From positions 1-64,000 of the forward strand of contig NZ_JBFNXJ010000020.1 in assembly GCF_040812015.1 (NCBI RefSeq): a stretch of DNA of 64,000 nucleotides, written 5' to 3'. Positions 17,523 through 25,733 of this stretch are shown here, piece after piece. The notes beneath the pieces are model-generated. The model had not been told where the DNA came from, did no database searches, and saw only the letters and a list, made by a program, of their open reading frames with translations. Source of the DNA: Chitinivorax sp. PXF-14 (GTDB lineage: Bacteria > Pseudomonadota > Gammaproteobacteria > Burkholderiales > SCOH01). A program made the translations under genes and the position numbers. Every line of letters begins with the position of its first letter. The stretch's first letter is position 1.

Positions 17523-18113
17523 TCAGGCGAAGCGCTTGGCGACAACCGACCAGTCGACCAGCTTCCAGAACGCCTCGAGGTAGTTCGGGCGGCTGTTGCG
17601 GTAGTCGATGTAGTAGGCGTGTTCCCACACGTCACAGGTCAGCAGCGCGGTGTCGGCGGTGGTCAGCGGGGTGGCGGCAGCGCTGGTGTTGGCGATGTCG
17701 AGCGAGCCGTCAGCCTTCTTCACGAGCCAGGTCCAGCCCGAGCCGAAGTTGCCGGCAGCGGAGGTGTTGAACGCCTTCTTGAACTCGTCGAACGAACCCC
17801 ACTTGGCGTTGATCGCGTCAGCCAGGGCACCGCTGGGTGCGCGCGCTTCGCTGTTCGGATTCGGATTGAAGCCGAGCCAGAAGAAGGTGTGGTTCCAGAC
17901 CTGGGCCGCGTTGTTGAACAGGCCGCCAGCCGGCGCCTTCTTCACGATCTCTTCGAGCGACAGGTTTTCGTTTTCCGTGCCCTTGATCAGGTTGTTCAGG
18001 TTGGTGATGTAAGTCTGGTGATGCTTGCCGTAGTGGTACTCCAGCGTCTCCTTGGACATGTGCGGAGCGAGCGCGTCGAGGGCGTAGGGCAGTTCTGGCA
18101 GCTTGTGTTCCAT
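17523..18113 (-). CDS. sodB: Superoxide dismutase (Fe type)
   Basis: A 196-residue cytoplasmic superoxide dismutase. The four metal ligands are visible in HYGKHHQTY (His), WNHTFFW (His), and DVWEHAYY (Asp and His). The Gln of NNAAQVWNH at the usual FeSOD Gln69 position marks the iron form. Ends [22 protein letters not shown] precedes the ATG. Single-gene unit with its own terminator. A 10-base palindrome AACAATTGTT lies about 100 bases upstream. Confidence 0.97.
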   Translation of the reverse strand: MEHKLPELPYALDALAPHMSKETLEYHYGKHHQTYITNLNNLIKGTENENLSLEEIVKKAPAGGLFNNAAQVWNHTFFWLGFNPNPNSEARAPSGALADAINAKWGSFDEFKKAFNTSAAGNFGSGWTWLVKKADGSLDIANTSAAATPLTTADTALLTCDVWEHAYYIDYRNSRPNYLEAFWKLVDWSVVAKRFA

Positions 18114-18213
18114 GGAAATCTCCTGATTGGCCTGTGGTTATAACGCTGCAGAGCCGGGCGGCTCTGAGTGATGGAGTGGTGGATCAAGAGTTTATCAGGA
18201 GTGCCATGCGCTG

Positions 18214-18223
18214 AACAATTGTT
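18214..18223. promoter_or_regulatory. Palindrome AACAATTGTT between sodB and the AmpE/CobD-like gene
   Basis: A perfect 10-base palindrome in the divergent 214-base region, in the area expected to hold the sodB promoter on the minus strand. It may be an operator half-site pair; no known regulator could be assigned. Confidence 0.25.
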
Positions 18224-18327
18224 GAGTAAATTGCTCTTGTATCTGCGCGGGCTTGCTGCGGCTGGTTTCCGGGCAGTTGCTATGTTATCTTGGAAATCAA
18301 ACATCGTTCTCTAATAAAGATCCCGCC

Positions 18328-19251
18328 ATGAGTCTGCTGTCGCTGATCGCCGCCTTGCTGCTGGAACAGTTCAAGCCGCTGGAAATCCGCAACCAGCTGA
18401 TGTTCGTCTTCACCCGTTTCGCCAATCGCCTGGAGCGCAAGCTCAATGCCGGCGAGTTCAAGCACGGTGCCATCGCGTGGTGCGCAGCCATTTTGCCGCT
18501 GTGCCTCGCGGCCACCGGGATCTATTTCTGGCTCAACCAGCTGAACCCGCTGTTCGCGCTGGCCTGGAACGTGGTCATTCTTTACCTGACCATCGGCTTC
18601 CGCCATTTCAGCCACGCCTTCAGCGGCATCGCCGAGGCCATGAAAGAGGGTGATATCGAGCGCGCCCGGCAGTTGCTGGCCGGCTGGACCAGCCAGCACA
18701 CCAGCGAGATGACCGAAGGCGAGCTGTCGCGCGTGGCGATCGAGCAGGGGCTGGTGGATTCCTATCGTCACGTGTTCGGCACGATTTTCTGGTTCCTGAT
18801 CCTGCCCGGGCCGTCCGGTGCCTTGCTGTATCGCCTGGCCACGCGGCTGAGCCAGAAATGGGGCGAGCGCGACGCGCAGCAGACCGATCCGTTCGGCCGC
18901 TTCAGTCTCAAGATCATGCAGCTGCTCGATTGGGCGCCGATCCGGCTGACCTCGGTCAGCTTCGCCATTGTCGGCGATTTCGAGGATGCGGTGTATTGCT
19001 GGCGTTCGCAGGCGCAGGCCTGGCTCAACTACGATTACGGCATCCTGCTCGCCAGCGGCGCCGGGGCCATCGGCATCAAGCTCGGCGACCCGCTGCACCA
19101 GGATCACACCGTTAAGTTCCGCCCCGAGCTTGGCGTGGGCGACGCGGCCGATCCCGATTACCTGGCCAGCGCCGTCGGGCTGGTGTGGCGTGCCGTGTTG
19201 CTGTGGCTGTTCCTGATCCTGCTGTTCAGCGTGACCCACTGGGTCGGCTGA
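18328..19251 (+). CDS. CobD/CbiB/AmpE-like integral membrane protein
   Basis: A 307-residue membrane protein with about four to five hydrophobic segments. The segment KIMQLLDWAPIRLTSVSFAIVGDFEDAVYCWRSQ is close to the conserved block of CobD/CbiB and of AmpE (DWxPxRL...A..G). CbiB makes adenosylcobinamide phosphate; AmpE is an inner-membrane sensor linked to beta-lactamase induction. No cobalamin genes or ampD lie nearby, so neither job is shown. The length and layout are nearer AmpE and the betaproteobacterial CobD/CbiB family protein. The ATG giving MSLLSLIAALL is chosen because the preceding in-frame stretch lacks a ribosome-binding site. Confidence 0.8.
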   Translation: MSLLSLIAALLLEQFKPLEIRNQLMFVFTRFANRLERKLNAGEFKHGAIAWCAAILPLCLAATGIYFWLNQLNPLFALAWNVVILYLTIGFRHFSHAFSGIAEAMKEGDIERARQLLAGWTSQHTSEMTEGELSRVAIEQGLVDSYRHVFGTIFWFLILPGPSGALLYRLATRLSQKWGERDAQQTDPFGRFSLKIMQLLDWAPIRLTSVSFAIVGDFEDAVYCWRSQAQAWLNYDYGILLASGAGAIGIKLGDPLHQDHTVKFRPELGVGDAADPDYLASAVGLVWRAVLLWLFLILLFSVTHWVG

Positions 19252-19412
19252 GGACGGTTCCCGGCGGTAAACAGACGGCCACCTCGGAAGCCGTCGCAAG
19301 CAAGGGCTGACGGGCCGAGGGATATCAGCCACAGAGGCAATGCCGAGCGAGCAGCCGATGCAGGTTTTGCTCGCCAGGCCGCTTATTCGCAGTGCCCAGA
19401 CGTGAGGCGCCG

Positions 19413-20210
19413 ATGATACGACTGGTCTACCCCCCGCCGGAGAGTGCGCCAGACGCGCGCACCGAATACCCCGTCAGGCTGTTGGAGCTGGCACTGAACA
19501 AGGCCGGCGAGCGCTTCGAGTTGTGCCCCGGGCCGAACGTGGTGCAACAGGGAGCGGCGCTGTCGATGATGGAACGGGGCGAGTCGCTCGACATCGTGTG
19601 GTCGATGACCTCCCTCAACCGCGAGCGGCGCCTGCTGCCCATCCGTATTCCCATCTACAAGGGCTTGATCGGCTGGCGCATTGCCTTTGTGTCGCAGCAG
19701 CGCCCGCAGCTGCTGGCTAGAGTGGATTCGATCCGCCGCCTGGCCCGCTTCATCGCCTGCCAGGGGCACGATTGGCCTGATACCGCGCTACTGCGGGCCA
19801 ACGGCCTGCCGGTGTGTCCGGTAGATAGCTACGACGGCCTGTTTGCCTTGATGCATTCGGGCTACGCGGACTATTTTCCGCGCTCGCTGGCCGAGATATG
19901 GGCCGAGAATGCCGTCCGCGCACGCCGCGATGGTCTGGTGATCGACGATCACCTCGCGCTTCACTATCCGGCGGCATTCTATTTCTTCGTCAACCGCAAT
20001 GCCGACCTGCTGGCTGCCGTGATCGAAGCCGGCCTCGAATGCGCCATTGCCGACGGCGACTTCGATACCTTGTTCTACGACACCTACGGCACCTATATTC
20101 GCGGCGCAGGATTGCGGTCGCGCCGCATCATCGAGCTGACCAATCCGCAGCTGCCTGCTGAAACCCCGCTGGATCGCCAGGCACTGTGGTTCAGGCTGAC
20201 CGATCTGTAA
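19413..20210 (+). CDS. Extracellular solute-binding-like protein without signal peptide
   Basis: A 265-residue protein resembling family 3 (amino acid-type) solute-binding proteins: an early short strand (MIRLVYPPPES), a lobe crossing near LIGWRIAFV, the SYDGLFALMHSGYADYFPRSLAEI segment where an SBP would recognise its ligand, and ALHYPAAFYFFVNR in the return lobe. Unlike normal SBPs it has no signal peptide at the ATG or at the upstream GTG (19392). It may be cytoplasmic, or the true start may be misjudged. No ABC permease or kinase gene is adjacent. The function is unknown. Confidence 0.7.
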   Translation: MIRLVYPPPESAPDARTEYPVRLLELALNKAGERFELCPGPNVVQQGAALSMMERGESLDIVWSMTSLNRERRLLPIRIPIYKGLIGWRIAFVSQQRPQLLARVDSIRRLARFIACQGHDWPDTALLRANGLPVCPVDSYDGLFALMHSGYADYFPRSLAEIWAENAVRARRDGLVIDDHLALHYPAAFYFFVNRNADLLAAVIEAGLECAIADGDFDTLFYDTYGTYIRGAGLRSRRIIELTNPQLPAETPLDRQALWFRLTDL

Positions 20211-20255
20211 GCAGTCAGCCTGCGGGCCGTGCGACGTCGTGCCCTGGTGCCCGCC

Positions 20256-21128
20256 TCAGGCCAGCTCGTTGACAACGCGGCGATAGAAGGCCAGCCGCTC
20301 CGCCGCGAGCCTGTTCTCTCGTACCAGCTCATCCATGATGCAGCCCGGCTCGACGCGATGCCGGCAGTTACGGAAACGGCATTGCCCCACGTGCTCGCGC
20401 ATCTCGGGAAACAGCCGGTCGAGCGTGGTCGCGTCGAGATGCTTGAGGCCAAACTCCTGCATGCCCGGCGAATCGATGATCGATGCGGTATCGTTCAAGT
20501 GGTAGAGCGTGGCGTGCGTCGTGGTGTGCTTGCCCGAATCGAGGGCGATGGAAATGTCGCCAACACGGGCCTGGGCTTGTGGTAGCAGAGTGTTGATGAT
20601 GGTCGATTTGCCCATGCCGGATTGGCCGATCAGCACCGTGACATGGTTGTCCAGAAACGGGCGCAGCGGGTCGACGCTCTGCCGGGCGGTGAGTTCGAGC
20701 AGGCGGTAGCCGAGCTCGCGATAGCCGGCCAGGCGCTGGCGCGCCGCTTCGGCCTCCGGCAGGTCGCATTTGTTGAGCACGATCAGCGGCTCGATGTCGG
20801 CCGCCTCGCACGCCAGCAGGCAGCGGCCGAGGAAATCCTCGCTGAAGCTCGGGAACGGCGCGAGCACCACGACGACCTGCGTGACATTGGCCGCGATCAG
20901 CTTCTGCCGCCAGTCGTCGGCGCGGTAGAGCAGGCTCTTGCGCGGCAGCGCGCGCTCGATCACCGCCTGCTCGGCGTTGCTGATGCGGATTTCCACCACG
21001 TCGCCGCAGGCCAGGTCGGTACGCTTGCCGCGCACGCTGCATTCATATACCTGGCGGTCGTCCACCTCGACGCGAAACGAACGGCCGTAGCTGGTGACGA
21101 TGCGGCCGGTGGTGGTGGGGCCCGCCAT
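20256..21128 (-). CDS. rsgA: RsgA, small ribosomal subunit biogenesis GTPase
   Basis: A 290-residue circularly permuted GTPase that acts late in 30S subunit assembly. After an N-terminal OB fold (residues 1-70) the G motifs come in permuted order: G4 NKCD (119-122), G1 GQSGMGKST (168-176), G3 DSPG (219-222). The C-terminal zinc site uses Cys250, Cys255, His257 and Cys263. Its ATG shares one base with the TGA of phhB (TGATG), so the two are translationally coupled. The Orn gene, usually next to rsgA in gammaproteobacteria, is nearby on the other strand. Confidence 0.97.
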   Translation of the reverse strand: MAGPTTTGRIVTSYGRSFRVEVDDRQVYECSVRGKRTDLACGDVVEIRISNAEQAVIERALPRKSLLYRADDWRQKLIAANVTQVVVVLAPFPSFSEDFLGRCLLACEAADIEPLIVLNKCDLPEAEAARQRLAGYRELGYRLLELTARQSVDPLRPFLDNHVTVLIGQSGMGKSTIINTLLPQAQARVGDISIALDSGKHTTTHATLYHLNDTASIIDSPGMQEFGLKHLDATTLDRLFPEMREHVGQCRFRNCRHRVEPGCIMDELVRENRLAAERLAFYRRVVNELA

Positions 21129-21469
21129 CAGATGTCAAACAGCGCGTCGCACTTGGCCGCGCAAATGAAGTCGTTCTCGGACAGGCCGTTCACCGCGTGG
21201 GTGTTGTAGTGAACGGTGCAATGCCCCCAGCAGACCTCCAGGTCGGGGTGATGGTCCTCGCGGTGCGAGACCCAGGCCAGCGCATTCACGAAGGCCATGG
21301 TCTGGTAGTAATTCTTGAATTCGTATTTCTTCCAGATCTTGCCGCCATCGAGCGTCCAGCCGCTCAGCTGCTGGAGCAGCTCGCGCGCCTCGGCCTCGGT
21401 GAGGGCCGGGATGCCGCCTTCGCACGGTTTGCAGTTCTTGTTGCTGAGGTCACATACGGTGTTGGACAT
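21128..21469 (-). CDS. phhB: 4a-hydroxytetrahydrobiopterin dehydratase (pterin-4a-carbinolamine dehydratase)
   Basis: A 113-residue DCoH/PCD-fold protein that dehydrates 4a-hydroxytetrahydrobiopterin made by phenylalanine hydroxylase and helps recycle the pterin cofactor. The active-site histidines are in SHREDHHPDLEV and HYNTHAVNGLSENDF. The N-terminal CDLSNKNCKPCEGG extension with several cysteines is typical of proteobacterial PhhB. GGAGACCACC precedes the ATG. The phenylalanine hydroxylase gene is not in the window; rsgA overlaps downstream by one base. Confidence 0.94.
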   Translation of the reverse strand: MSNTVCDLSNKNCKPCEGGIPALTEAEARELLQQLSGWTLDGGKIWKKYEFKNYYQTMAFVNALAWVSHREDHHPDLEVCWGHCTVHYNTHAVNGLSENDFICAAKCDALFDI

Positions 21470-21551
21470 GGTGGTCTCCTATCTTCAGTGGTGTGTCGCG
21501 CGGACCTTGTGGGCCCTTGCAGGGGCGGCTGCGGTGAGCAGTCTTGTGTCG

Positions 21552-22793
21552 TCACCCGGCGGCGCGCAGCTGCGCGATGCGGATCGAGGCGGGCGGGTGC
21601 GAATCGTAAAAGGCCGAGTGCAGCGGGTCCGGCGTCAGCGTCGAGGCATTGTCGCGGTAGAGCTTGACCAGCGCGTTGACCAGGTCGTTGGCGCTGGACT
21701 GGCGGGCGGCATAGCGATCGGCCTCGAACTCGTGCTTGCGCGAATACAGGCTGGTCAACGGTGTCAGCGGGAACAGGAAGACCGGCGCGGTCAGAAAGAA
21801 CAGGATCAGCGCCAGCGCCGTACTCTGCGAGCTCACGCCCAGCCCCTGGTAGAACCAGGGCTGCTGCATCGCCTGGCCGAGCACGAACAGGAACAGCAGG
21901 CTGGCGGCGAAACTCCACACGATGCGCTTGAGCACATGGCGGTGCTTGAAATGGCCGAGCTCGTGCGCGAGCACCGCCTCCACCTCGCCCGGCTGCAATT
22001 GCGTCAGCAGGGTGTCGAAAAAGACGATGCGCTTGGTCTTGCCGAAGCCGGTGAAATAGGCGTTGCCGTGCGCGCTTCGCTTCGAGCCATCCATCACGAA
22101 CAGGCCGCTGGACTGGAAGCCGCACTTCACCAGCAGGGCTTCGATGCGGGTCTTCATCGTGTCGTCCTGCATCGGCGAGAACTTGTTGAACAGCGGGGCG
22201 ATCCAGGTCGGGTAGACGGCCAGCACGAACAGGTTGAAGCCGATCCAGGTCAGCCACACGTACAGCCACCAGTTTGCCCCCATCTTGCTCATCAGCCACA
22301 GCACGGCGTAGATCAGCGGCACGCCGAGCACGAGGCCCAGCAGCAATTGCTTGATCTGGTCTGCGATGAAGGTGGCGAACGAGGTGTGATTGAAGCCGAA
22401 CTTCGCTTCGAGTACGAAGGTGGTGTACAGCGACAGCGGCAGGCTGATCAGGCCGCTGGCGAACGACAGCGACAGGATCAGCGCGATGCCCTGGGCAATG
22501 CCGCTGCCGAGATGGGCAAGCCAGAACTGGTGCAGTGCCTCGATCCCGCCAGCCAGCGTGAAGGCGAGCAGGGCAGCGCAATCGATGCAGGTGTCGAGCA
22601 TGCCGAGCCGGGTGCGCGCGACGGTGTAGTCGGCAGCCTTCTGGTGGGCGGCGAGGTCAATGCCGTCGCTGAATGCCGCCGGTACCGCCGCGCGGTGGGC
22701 CGCAACGTGGCGGATGTGGCGCCATGCGAGATACTGGCGCAGACAGAAGGTGGTGGCGACGGCGAGCAGGAAGGCGAGGGTGAAGGCGGACAT
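21552..22793 (-). CDS. M48 family zinc metalloprotease (Ste24/HtpX-like)
   Basis: A 413-residue inner-membrane peptidase of family M48, similar to Ste24/CAAX prenyl protease 1. The zinc motif is in VLAHELGHFKHRH (HExxH) and the third ligand glutamate in EFEADRYAARQS, about 75 residues later. Hydrophobic helices cover residues 1-20, 65-90, 105-130, 145-200 and 290-330. Members degrade misfolded membrane proteins or process small proteins; the bacterial Ste24 branch has no proven substrate. The gene is divergent from orn and precedes phhB-rsgA on the same strand after an 82-base gap. Confidence 0.93.
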   Translation of the reverse strand: MSAFTLAFLLAVATTFCLRQYLAWRHIRHVAAHRAAVPAAFSDGIDLAAHQKAADYTVARTRLGMLDTCIDCAALLAFTLAGGIEALHQFWLAHLGSGIAQGIALILSLSFASGLISLPLSLYTTFVLEAKFGFNHTSFATFIADQIKQLLLGLVLGVPLIYAVLWLMSKMGANWWLYVWLTWIGFNLFVLAVYPTWIAPLFNKFSPMQDDTMKTRIEALLVKCGFQSSGLFVMDGSKRSAHGNAYFTGFGKTKRIVFFDTLLTQLQPGEVEAVLAHELGHFKHRHVLKRIVWSFAASLLFLFVLGQAMQQPWFYQGLGVSSQSTALALILFFLTAPVFLFPLTPLTSLYSRKHEFEADRYAARQSSANDLVNALVKLYRDNASTLTPDPLHSAFYDSHPPASIRIAQLRAAG

Positions 22794-22870
22794 GCGCGGG
22801 GAGCAACGTCGATGACGCTTGGCTGGCGTGTGTGCGACAATGACGCGTGAATGTTTGTAGGAAAATCAGT

Positions 22871-23416
22871 ATGCCACAAGATCAAAACCGCCTCATCTGG
22901 ATCGATATGGAAATGACCGGGCTGGTGCCCGAGTCGGATCGCATCATCGAGGTCGCACTGGTCGTCACCGACAGCCAGCTCAACACCGTGGCCGAGGCAC
23001 CCGTCCTCGTCGTGCACCAGGACAACGCCGTGCTCGACGCGATGGACGACTGGAACAAGAACACCCATGGCCGCTCGGGGCTGATCGACAAGGTCAAGGC
23101 CTCGGTGCTGTCCGATGCGCAGGTCGAGGCGCAGATGATCAGCTTCCTGCAGGAATACGTGCCGAGCGGCGTGAGCCCGATGTGCGGCAATTCGATCTGC
23201 CAGGATCGCCGCTTCCTTGCGCGCTGGATGCCCAAGATCGAGTCCTATTTCCACTACCGCAATCTCGACGTCAGCACGCTCAAGGAGTTGGTCAAGCGCT
23301 GGAAGCCGGAGATTGCCAAGGGCTTGAAGAAGCATGGCAAGCACGAGGCACTGGCCGACATCTACGAATCGATCGAAGAACTCAAGTATTACCGCGAGCA
23401 CTTCATCAAGCTGTAA
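22871..23416 (+). CDS. orn: Oligoribonuclease
   Basis: A 181-residue 3'-5' exoribonuclease of the DEDDh class that degrades 2-5-base RNA fragments, including pGpG from c-di-GMP breakdown. The catalytic residues are in WIDMEMTG (Asp, Glu), [10 protein letters not shown] (Asp) and [16 protein letters not shown] (His-to-Asp region). Length matches E. coli Orn (181). The ATG after TAGGAAAATCAGT is chosen by alignment; a GTG 24 bases upstream would add unneeded residues. Orn is relevant to the two EAL phosphodiesterases of this window because it clears their linear product. Confidence 0.97.
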   Translation: MPQDQNRLIWIDMEMTGLVPESDRIIEVALVVTDSQLNTVAEAPVLVVHQDNAVLDAMDDWNKNTHGRSGLIDKVKASVLSDAQVEAQMISFLQEYVPSGVSPMCGNSICQDRRFLARWMPKIESYFHYRNLDVSTLKELVKRWKPEIAKGLKKHGKHEALADIYESIEELKYYREHFIKL

Positions 23417-23501
23417 TCGCCCCCCGGCTGCGGCCGGGGCGCAGGCTGACGCGCCACAGAGCGTGCAGCGATAAAACCAACAACAATACACTCTGGGAAA
23501 T

Positions 23502-25157
23502 ATGCGAAATCTGTTCAAATCGCCGCAGGCGAGTGCTTGGCTCGCACTGTGGCGGCATCAGCAGCAGATGTCGCGCGTTCACATGCGCGACCTGTTCGAT
23601 GCTGACCCTGGCCGCTTCGAGCGCTTCTCGCTCGAATGCGGGCCCTTGTTCCTGGACTACTCCAAGAACCGTATCGACGGCACCACGCTACGCCTGCTGA
23701 CCGAGCTGGCGGAAAGCGTCAACTTGGCCGACTGGATGACGCGCATGCGGAGCGGCGACAAGATCAACCTGAGCGAGAACCGCGCCGTGCTGCATACCGC
23801 GCTGCGCAACCGCTCGGACGAGCCGGTTTACGTCGATGGCGAGGATGTGATGCCCGGCGTGCGCGAGGTGTTGCAACGCATGCGGCGCTTCACCGACCGC
23901 GTGCGCGGCGGCGAATGGCTGGGGTATACCGGCAAGCGCATCACCACCGTGGTCAATATCGGCATCGGTGGCTCCGACCTGGGGCCGATGCTGGTCGCGC
24001 GCGCCTTGAAACCGTTCGGCGCCGCCGGCATCGACACGCATTTCGTGTCGAACGTCGACGGTGGCCACTTGAGCGACGTGGTGGCTGGCCTCGATGCGGA
24101 GACGACCCTGTTCGTCGTCACCTCGAAATCGTTCACCACGCCCGAGACGCTGCTCAACGCCGAAAGCGCGCGCGACTGGCTGGTGGCCAAGCTCGGCCAC
24201 GCCGACGCGGTGGCCCGGCATTTCGTCGCGGTATCGACCAACACGCCGGCGGTGAAGGCCTTCGGCATCGATCCCGACCATATGTTCGGTTTCTGGGATT
24301 GGGTCGGCGGGCGCTATTCGCTGTGGTCCGCGGTTGGCCTCACGGTTGCCATCCAGATCGGCATGGACCATTTCGAGGCGCTGCTCGACGGTGCCTACGA
24401 GATGGATTGCCATTTCTTCTCGCAGCCGTTCGAGCGCAATATCCCGGTGATCCTGGCGCTGCTCGGCATCTGGTACAACACCTGTTTCGGCGCGCATACC
24501 CACGCGGTGATCCCCTACAACCAGAGCCTGTCGCGCCTGCCCGCGCACCTGCAGCAGCTCGACATGGAGTCCAACGGCAAGCGCGTGACGCGCGACGGCT
24601 TCACGCTCGACTTCGATACCGGTCCGGTGATCTGGGGCGAGGTCGGCGTCAACTGCCAGCATGCGTTCTTCCAGCTATTGCACCAGGGCACGCGCCTGGT
24701 GCCGGCCGATTTCGTGCTGGCGGTGAAGAGCAACTACCCGCTCGGCAATCATCAGGACATCCTCGTCGCCAACTGCCTGGCGCAGACGCAGGCCTTGATG
24801 CGCGGCAAGTCCGAAGCCGAGGCTAGGGCGGAGCTTGAGGCGCAGGGGCTGACTGGCGAGGCGCTCGAGCAGTTGCTGCCGCACAAGGTATTCCCTGGCA
24901 ACCAGCCGTCGAACACGATCCTGCTCGACCGGCTGACACCGCGCTCCGTGGGCGGCCTGATCGCCATGTACGAGCACAAGGTATTCGTGCAGGGGGTGAT
25001 CTGGGGGCTCAATTCCTTCGACCAGTGGGGCGTCGAATACGGCAAGCAGCTGGCGAAGCGCATCACGCCGCAGCTGACCGACTACAGCTCGCTCGATACG
25101 CACGATGCTTCGACGCGCGGCCTGATCGAGCGCTACCGGAGGCACCGCGGTGGCTGA
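23502..25157 (+). CDS. pgi: Glucose-6-phosphate isomerase
   Basis: A 551-residue glycolytic enzyme interconverting glucose-6-phosphate and fructose-6-phosphate. Family motifs are in order: [37 protein letters not shown] with the catalytic glutamate-region downstream, [28 protein letters not shown] and [12 protein letters not shown] (catalytic lysine region). Length is as in E. coli (549). pncC overlaps its end by 8 bases, so the two are translationally coupled. A GC-only hairpin lies between orn and pgi at about 23423-23440, without a T-run. Confidence 0.98.
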   Translation: MRNLFKSPQASAWLALWRHQQQMSRVHMRDLFDADPGRFERFSLECGPLFLDYSKNRIDGTTLRLLTELAESVNLADWMTRMRSGDKINLSENRAVLHTALRNRSDEPVYVDGEDVMPGVREVLQRMRRFTDRVRGGEWLGYTGKRITTVVNIGIGGSDLGPMLVARALKPFGAAGIDTHFVSNVDGGHLSDVVAGLDAETTLFVVTSKSFTTPETLLNAESARDWLVAKLGHADAVARHFVAVSTNTPAVKAFGIDPDHMFGFWDWVGGRYSLWSAVGLTVAIQIGMDHFEALLDGAYEMDCHFFSQPFERNIPVILALLGIWYNTCFGAHTHAVIPYNQSLSRLPAHLQQLDMESNGKRVTRDGFTLDFDTGPVIWGEVGVNCQHAFFQLLHQGTRLVPADFVLAVKSNYPLGNHQDILVANCLAQTQALMRGKSEAEARAELEAQGLTGEALEQLLPHKVFPGNQPSNTILLDRLTPRSVGGLIAMYEHKVFVQGVIWGLNSFDQWGVEYGKQLAKRITPQLTDYSSLDTHDASTRGLIERYRRHRGG

Positions 25158-25638
25158 TGCCGAGCTGCTCACGCTCGCGCGAGGCCTTGGCGAGCGGCTG
25201 CTGGCACGCGGCCTGTGGCTGGCGACAGCAGAATCGTGCACCGGCGGCTGGATCAGCGAGGCGTTGACGGCCGTACCCGGCAGCTCGGCCTGGTTCGACC
25301 GCGCCTACGTGACCTATTCCAATCGCGCCAAGCAGCAGATGCTGGGTGTCTCCGGCGAGGCGCTGGCGCAGTTCGGCGCAGTCAGCGCGCTGGTGGTGTC
25401 CGAGATGGCGTCGGGCGCCCAGTCGCGCGCCGATGTCGATCTCGCCGTGGCTGTCAGCGGCGTGGCCGGCCCGTCCGGGGGCTCGGTCGAGAAACCGGTC
25501 GGAACGGTATGGATCGCCTGGGCCAGTCGTGCCGGGGTGGTGCGCTGCGAGCGCTTCATGTTTGCCGGCGATCGCGAGGCGGTACGGCGTGCCACCGTGA
25601 TCGCGGCGCTGCAAGGCCTGCTGGATCTTGCCGCTTAG
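25150..25638 (+). CDS. pncC: CinA C-terminal family protein, nicotinamide-nucleotide amidohydrolase
   Basis: A 162-residue stand-alone CinA C-terminal domain. [24 protein letters not shown] carries the nucleophile region of NMN deamidase, and [22 protein letters not shown] is the second conserved block. PncC converts NMN to nicotinate mononucleotide in the pyridine-nucleotide cycle. The GTG start overlaps the last eight bases of pgi and is preceded by CGGAGGCACC. Confidence 0.93.
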   Translation: MADAELLTLARGLGERLLARGLWLATAESCTGGWISEALTAVPGSSAWFDRAYVTYSNRAKQQMLGVSGEALAQFGAVSALVVSEMASGAQSRADVDLAVAVSGVAGPSGGSVEKPVGTVWIAWASRAGVVRCERFMFAGDREAVRRATVIAALQGLLDLAA

Positions 25639-25733
25639 GCTGTGGCAGGCCCTGGCATGACAACTCGGTTACAATACCGCCTCTCGCGACCACCGGTATG
25701 CCCGCCGTCAAAAATGGCGGGTACTGACATCGA

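Noticed and set aside
23417-23501. GC hairpin between orn and pgi as an intrinsic terminator
   Set aside because: The stem is good but no T-run follows, so Rho-independent termination is not supported.
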